Both the position numbers and the translations under genes were made by a program. The notes beneath the pieces are model-generated. The model was not told where the DNA came from. It saw nothing but the letters and a program-made list of their open reading frames with translations, and did no database searches. From assembly GCA_951813045.1 (NCBI GenBank), contig CATOTF010000002.1, positions 2,232,001 to 2,296,000 of the forward strand: a DNA stretch of 64,000 bases. The letters are read 5' to 3'. The DNA is from an uncultured Rhizobiaceae bacterium (GTDB lineage Bacteria > Pseudomonadota > Alphaproteobacteria > Rhizobiales > Rhizobiaceae). Below, piece by piece: positions 62,377 to 64,000 of the stretch. The first letter of the stretch is position 1, and each line of letters starts with the position of its first letter.

Positions 62377-64000
62377 CTACACCAGCGCTTTGCCCTTTTC
62401 ATCGATCACAGAACCGACCGCTTCATCAGTTGCTTCGTCCGGAAGGAGCATCTCGTTATGCGCCTTGCCTGAGGGAATCATCGGAAAGCAATTTGCGAGT
62501 GTGACAACACAACAGTCAAAAATCACCGGGCCTGGCGTATCAATCATTTTCTGAATGGCTTCATCCAGATCAGCAGGTTTGTTACAGCGAATTCCCGTTG
62601 CCCCATAGGCTTCCGCCAGTTTAACAAAATCCGGCATCGCTTCCGTGTAGGAATTCGAAAGGCGGTTCCCGTGCAGCAATTGCTGCCACTGCCGCACCAT
62701 ACCCATATATTCATTGTTCAGGATCATGATTTTCATGTTGCTGCCGTGCTGTAGTGCAGATGACATTTCCTGAATATTCATCTGAACTGAAGCATCTCCA
62801 GCAATACAAACTACCAGGGAATCAGGGTGAGCAATCTGAACACCCATCGCCGCAGGCAGACCGTAGCCCATTGTACCCAGTCCACCGGAGGTCATCCACC
62901 GGTTGGGTTCTTCAAACCCGTAATATTGCGCAGCCCACATCTGGTGCTGCCCGACTTCGGTCGTGATGTAAGTATCCAGGTTTTTGGTAAGTTCATAAAG
63001 ACGTTCAACCGCCTGCTGAGGCATGATCACGTCTTTATTTTCTTTGTATCCCAATGACTCACGTGTTTTCCAGATACCAATCTGGGCCCACCATTCACTC
63101 AATTCTGCTGCATGCTGATTGCCTTTTCCCGCACGCCAAAGCCGAACCATATCTTCCAGAACAGTACCCACATCTCCGATGATTGGAACGTCTGCATGAA
63201 CCACTTTGTTAATTGAAGAGGGGTCAATATCAATGTGAATGATCTTTGAGTTTGGAGCGAATGCATCGAGACGCCCGGTAATACGGTCGTCAAATCGTGC
63301 ACCAATACAGACCATAACATCGCAATCATGCATGGTCATATTGGCTTCATAGGTACCGTGCATACCCAACATGCCGAGCCAGTTATCTCCGCTGGCCGGG
63401 TAACAACCGAGCCCCATTAATGTGGACGTAATCGGAAAATTGGTCAGCTTCACCAGTTCCCGCAGCAACTGCGTTGCCTCTGGTCCCGAGTTAACAATGC
63501 CACCGCCTGAATAGATAATTGGCCGTTTGGCGTCCTGCATCAGTTCAACTGCAGCTTTGATCTGCACCAGATCACCGGACGTTTTGGGTTGATATGAATT
63601 ATGGTCAAATTCACCGGGCGGATGATAGATGCCGGTTGCGAATTGAACATCCTTTGGAACGTCCACAACAACAGGACCCGGACGCCCATGGGTTGCAACG
63701 TGAAATGCTTCATGCAGAACACGGGCGAGGTCATTGACGTCACTCACAAGCCAATTGTGTTTGGTACACGGGCGGGTAATGCCAACGGTGTCACACTCTT
63801 GAAAAGCATCCGATCCAATCAACGGCGTTGGAACCTGACCAGTAATACAAATGAGCGGAATGGAATCCATCAGCGCATCCTGCAACGGGGTGACGGTGTT
63901 GGTAGCTCCGGGGCCTGACGTCACAAGCAACACACCGGGTTTTCCTGTGGAACGGGCATAACCTTCAGCTGCATGCCCAGCCCCCTGCTCATGGCGAACG
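62377..64000 (-). CDS. ilvI: Acetolactate synthase large (catalytic) subunit, 5' end outside window
   Basis: About 541 codons are present; the frame continues to the window edge through [16 protein letters not shown], so the first 40-50 residues are missing. [39 protein letters not shown], the thiamine-diphosphate motif [39 protein letters not shown] and [12 protein letters not shown] identify it. It condenses two pyruvates, or pyruvate with 2-oxobutyrate, in branched-chain amino-acid synthesis. The C-terminus ends EKGKALV with TAG, and a transporter gene follows immediately. Confidence 0.96.
   Translation of the reverse strand, partial: VRHEQGAGHAAEGYARSTGKPGVLLVTSGPGATNTVTPLQDALMDSIPLICITGQVPTPLIGSDAFQECDTVGITRPCTKHNWLVSDVNDLARVLHEAFHVATHGRPGPVVVDVPKDVQFATGIYHPPGEFDHNSYQPKTSGDLVQIKAAVELMQDAKRPIIYSGGGIVNSGPEATQLLRELVKLTNFPITSTLMGLGCYPASGDNWLGMLGMHGTYEANMTMHDCDVMVCIGARFDDRITGRLDAFAPNSKIIHIDIDPSSINKVVHADVPIIGDVGTVLEDMVRLWRAGKGNQHAAELSEWWAQIGIWKTRESLGYKENKDVIMPQQAVERLYELTKNLDTYITTEVGQHQMWAAQYYGFEEPNRWMTSGGLGTMGYGLPAAMGVQIAHPDSLVVCIAGDASVQMNIQEMSSALQHGSNMKIMILNNEYMGMVRQWQQLLHGNRLSNSYTEAMPDFVKLAEAYGATGIRCNKPADLDEAIQKMIDTPGPVIFDCCVVTLANCFPMIPSGKAHNEMLLPDEATDEAVGSVIDEKGKALV

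Noticed and set aside
1-64000. CRISPR array or cas genes, prophage structural genes, rRNA
   Set aside because: No regularly spaced direct repeats, Cas-like, capsid or rRNA sequences were seen on reading through the window.

Overview
The window looks like chromosomal DNA of an alphaproteobacterium, probably a Hyphomicrobiales- or Rhodobacterales-like heterotroph. The evidence is protein-level: a DUF1150 protein, a LiuR-type MerR regulator, isovaleryl-CoA dehydrogenase, an acyl-CoA carboxylase beta subunit, ChrB/ChrA, malate synthase G and an IlvI/IlvH pair of alphaproteobacterial type. Base composition is moderate. All assignments come from reading translated sequence and motifs; no database search was run.

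Region by region. 1-4005: a FAS1/MaoC-type hydratase, an IclR regulator, and a co-directional trio of SBP56/methanethiol-oxidase-like protein, CoA-binding protein and [2Fe-2S] ferredoxin. 4.1-6.6 kb: a decayed IS91-like element with a broken integrase and a broken Y2 transposase. 6.6-11.0 kb: a divergent locus with an AlaE-like exporter, a pyrrolysine-free MttB-like methyltransferase and a TetR regulator facing an EutQ-like cupin and a DAO-type flavoprotein, with a clear palindromic operator between the halves. 11.1-12.7 kb: first copy of an IS1182-like element. 12.9-28.8 kb: mostly housekeeping and accessory metabolism (RecD-like helicase, TetR/TauD, rhodanese/acyl-CoA carboxylase beta/TauE, MscS, aldo-keto reductase, DUF1624, SH3 protein, PIG-L/acetyltransferase, IVD/GNAT, outer-membrane barrel). 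28.9-30.07 kb: an IS630-type element with an A7 frameshift site. 30.28-30.46 kb: two back-to-back tRNA-like sequences and a third anticodon-like hairpin. 30.9-45.7 kb: slipin, ArsR/NIPSNAP, ICMT-like methyltransferase, adenylate cyclase, chromate resistance, MgtE, a GrdB-like protein and an RraA-like protein facing each other, and a secreted esterase. 45.8-50.3 kb: malate synthase G and an OafA-SGNH acyltransferase. 50.46-51.99 kb: second IS1182-like copy, almost identical to the first and in the same orientation 39.3 kb away. 52.2-64 kb: SHMT-like enzyme, nucleotide-sugar dehydrogenase, DUF1150, MoxR/VWA/B3-4 operon, LysE, diguanylate cyclase, and an ilvI-eamA-ilvH operon cut by the window end.

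The points most worth following are the tandem tRNA-like pair beside the IS630 element; the probable methylated-amine locus at 6.6-11 kb, whose DAO gene would lie directly upstream of the SHMT-like gene if the DNA between the two IS1182 copies were removed; the SBP56-CoA-binding-ferredoxin trio; the GrdB-like/RraA-like divergent pair; and the transporter gene inserted between the two subunits of acetohydroxyacid synthase.
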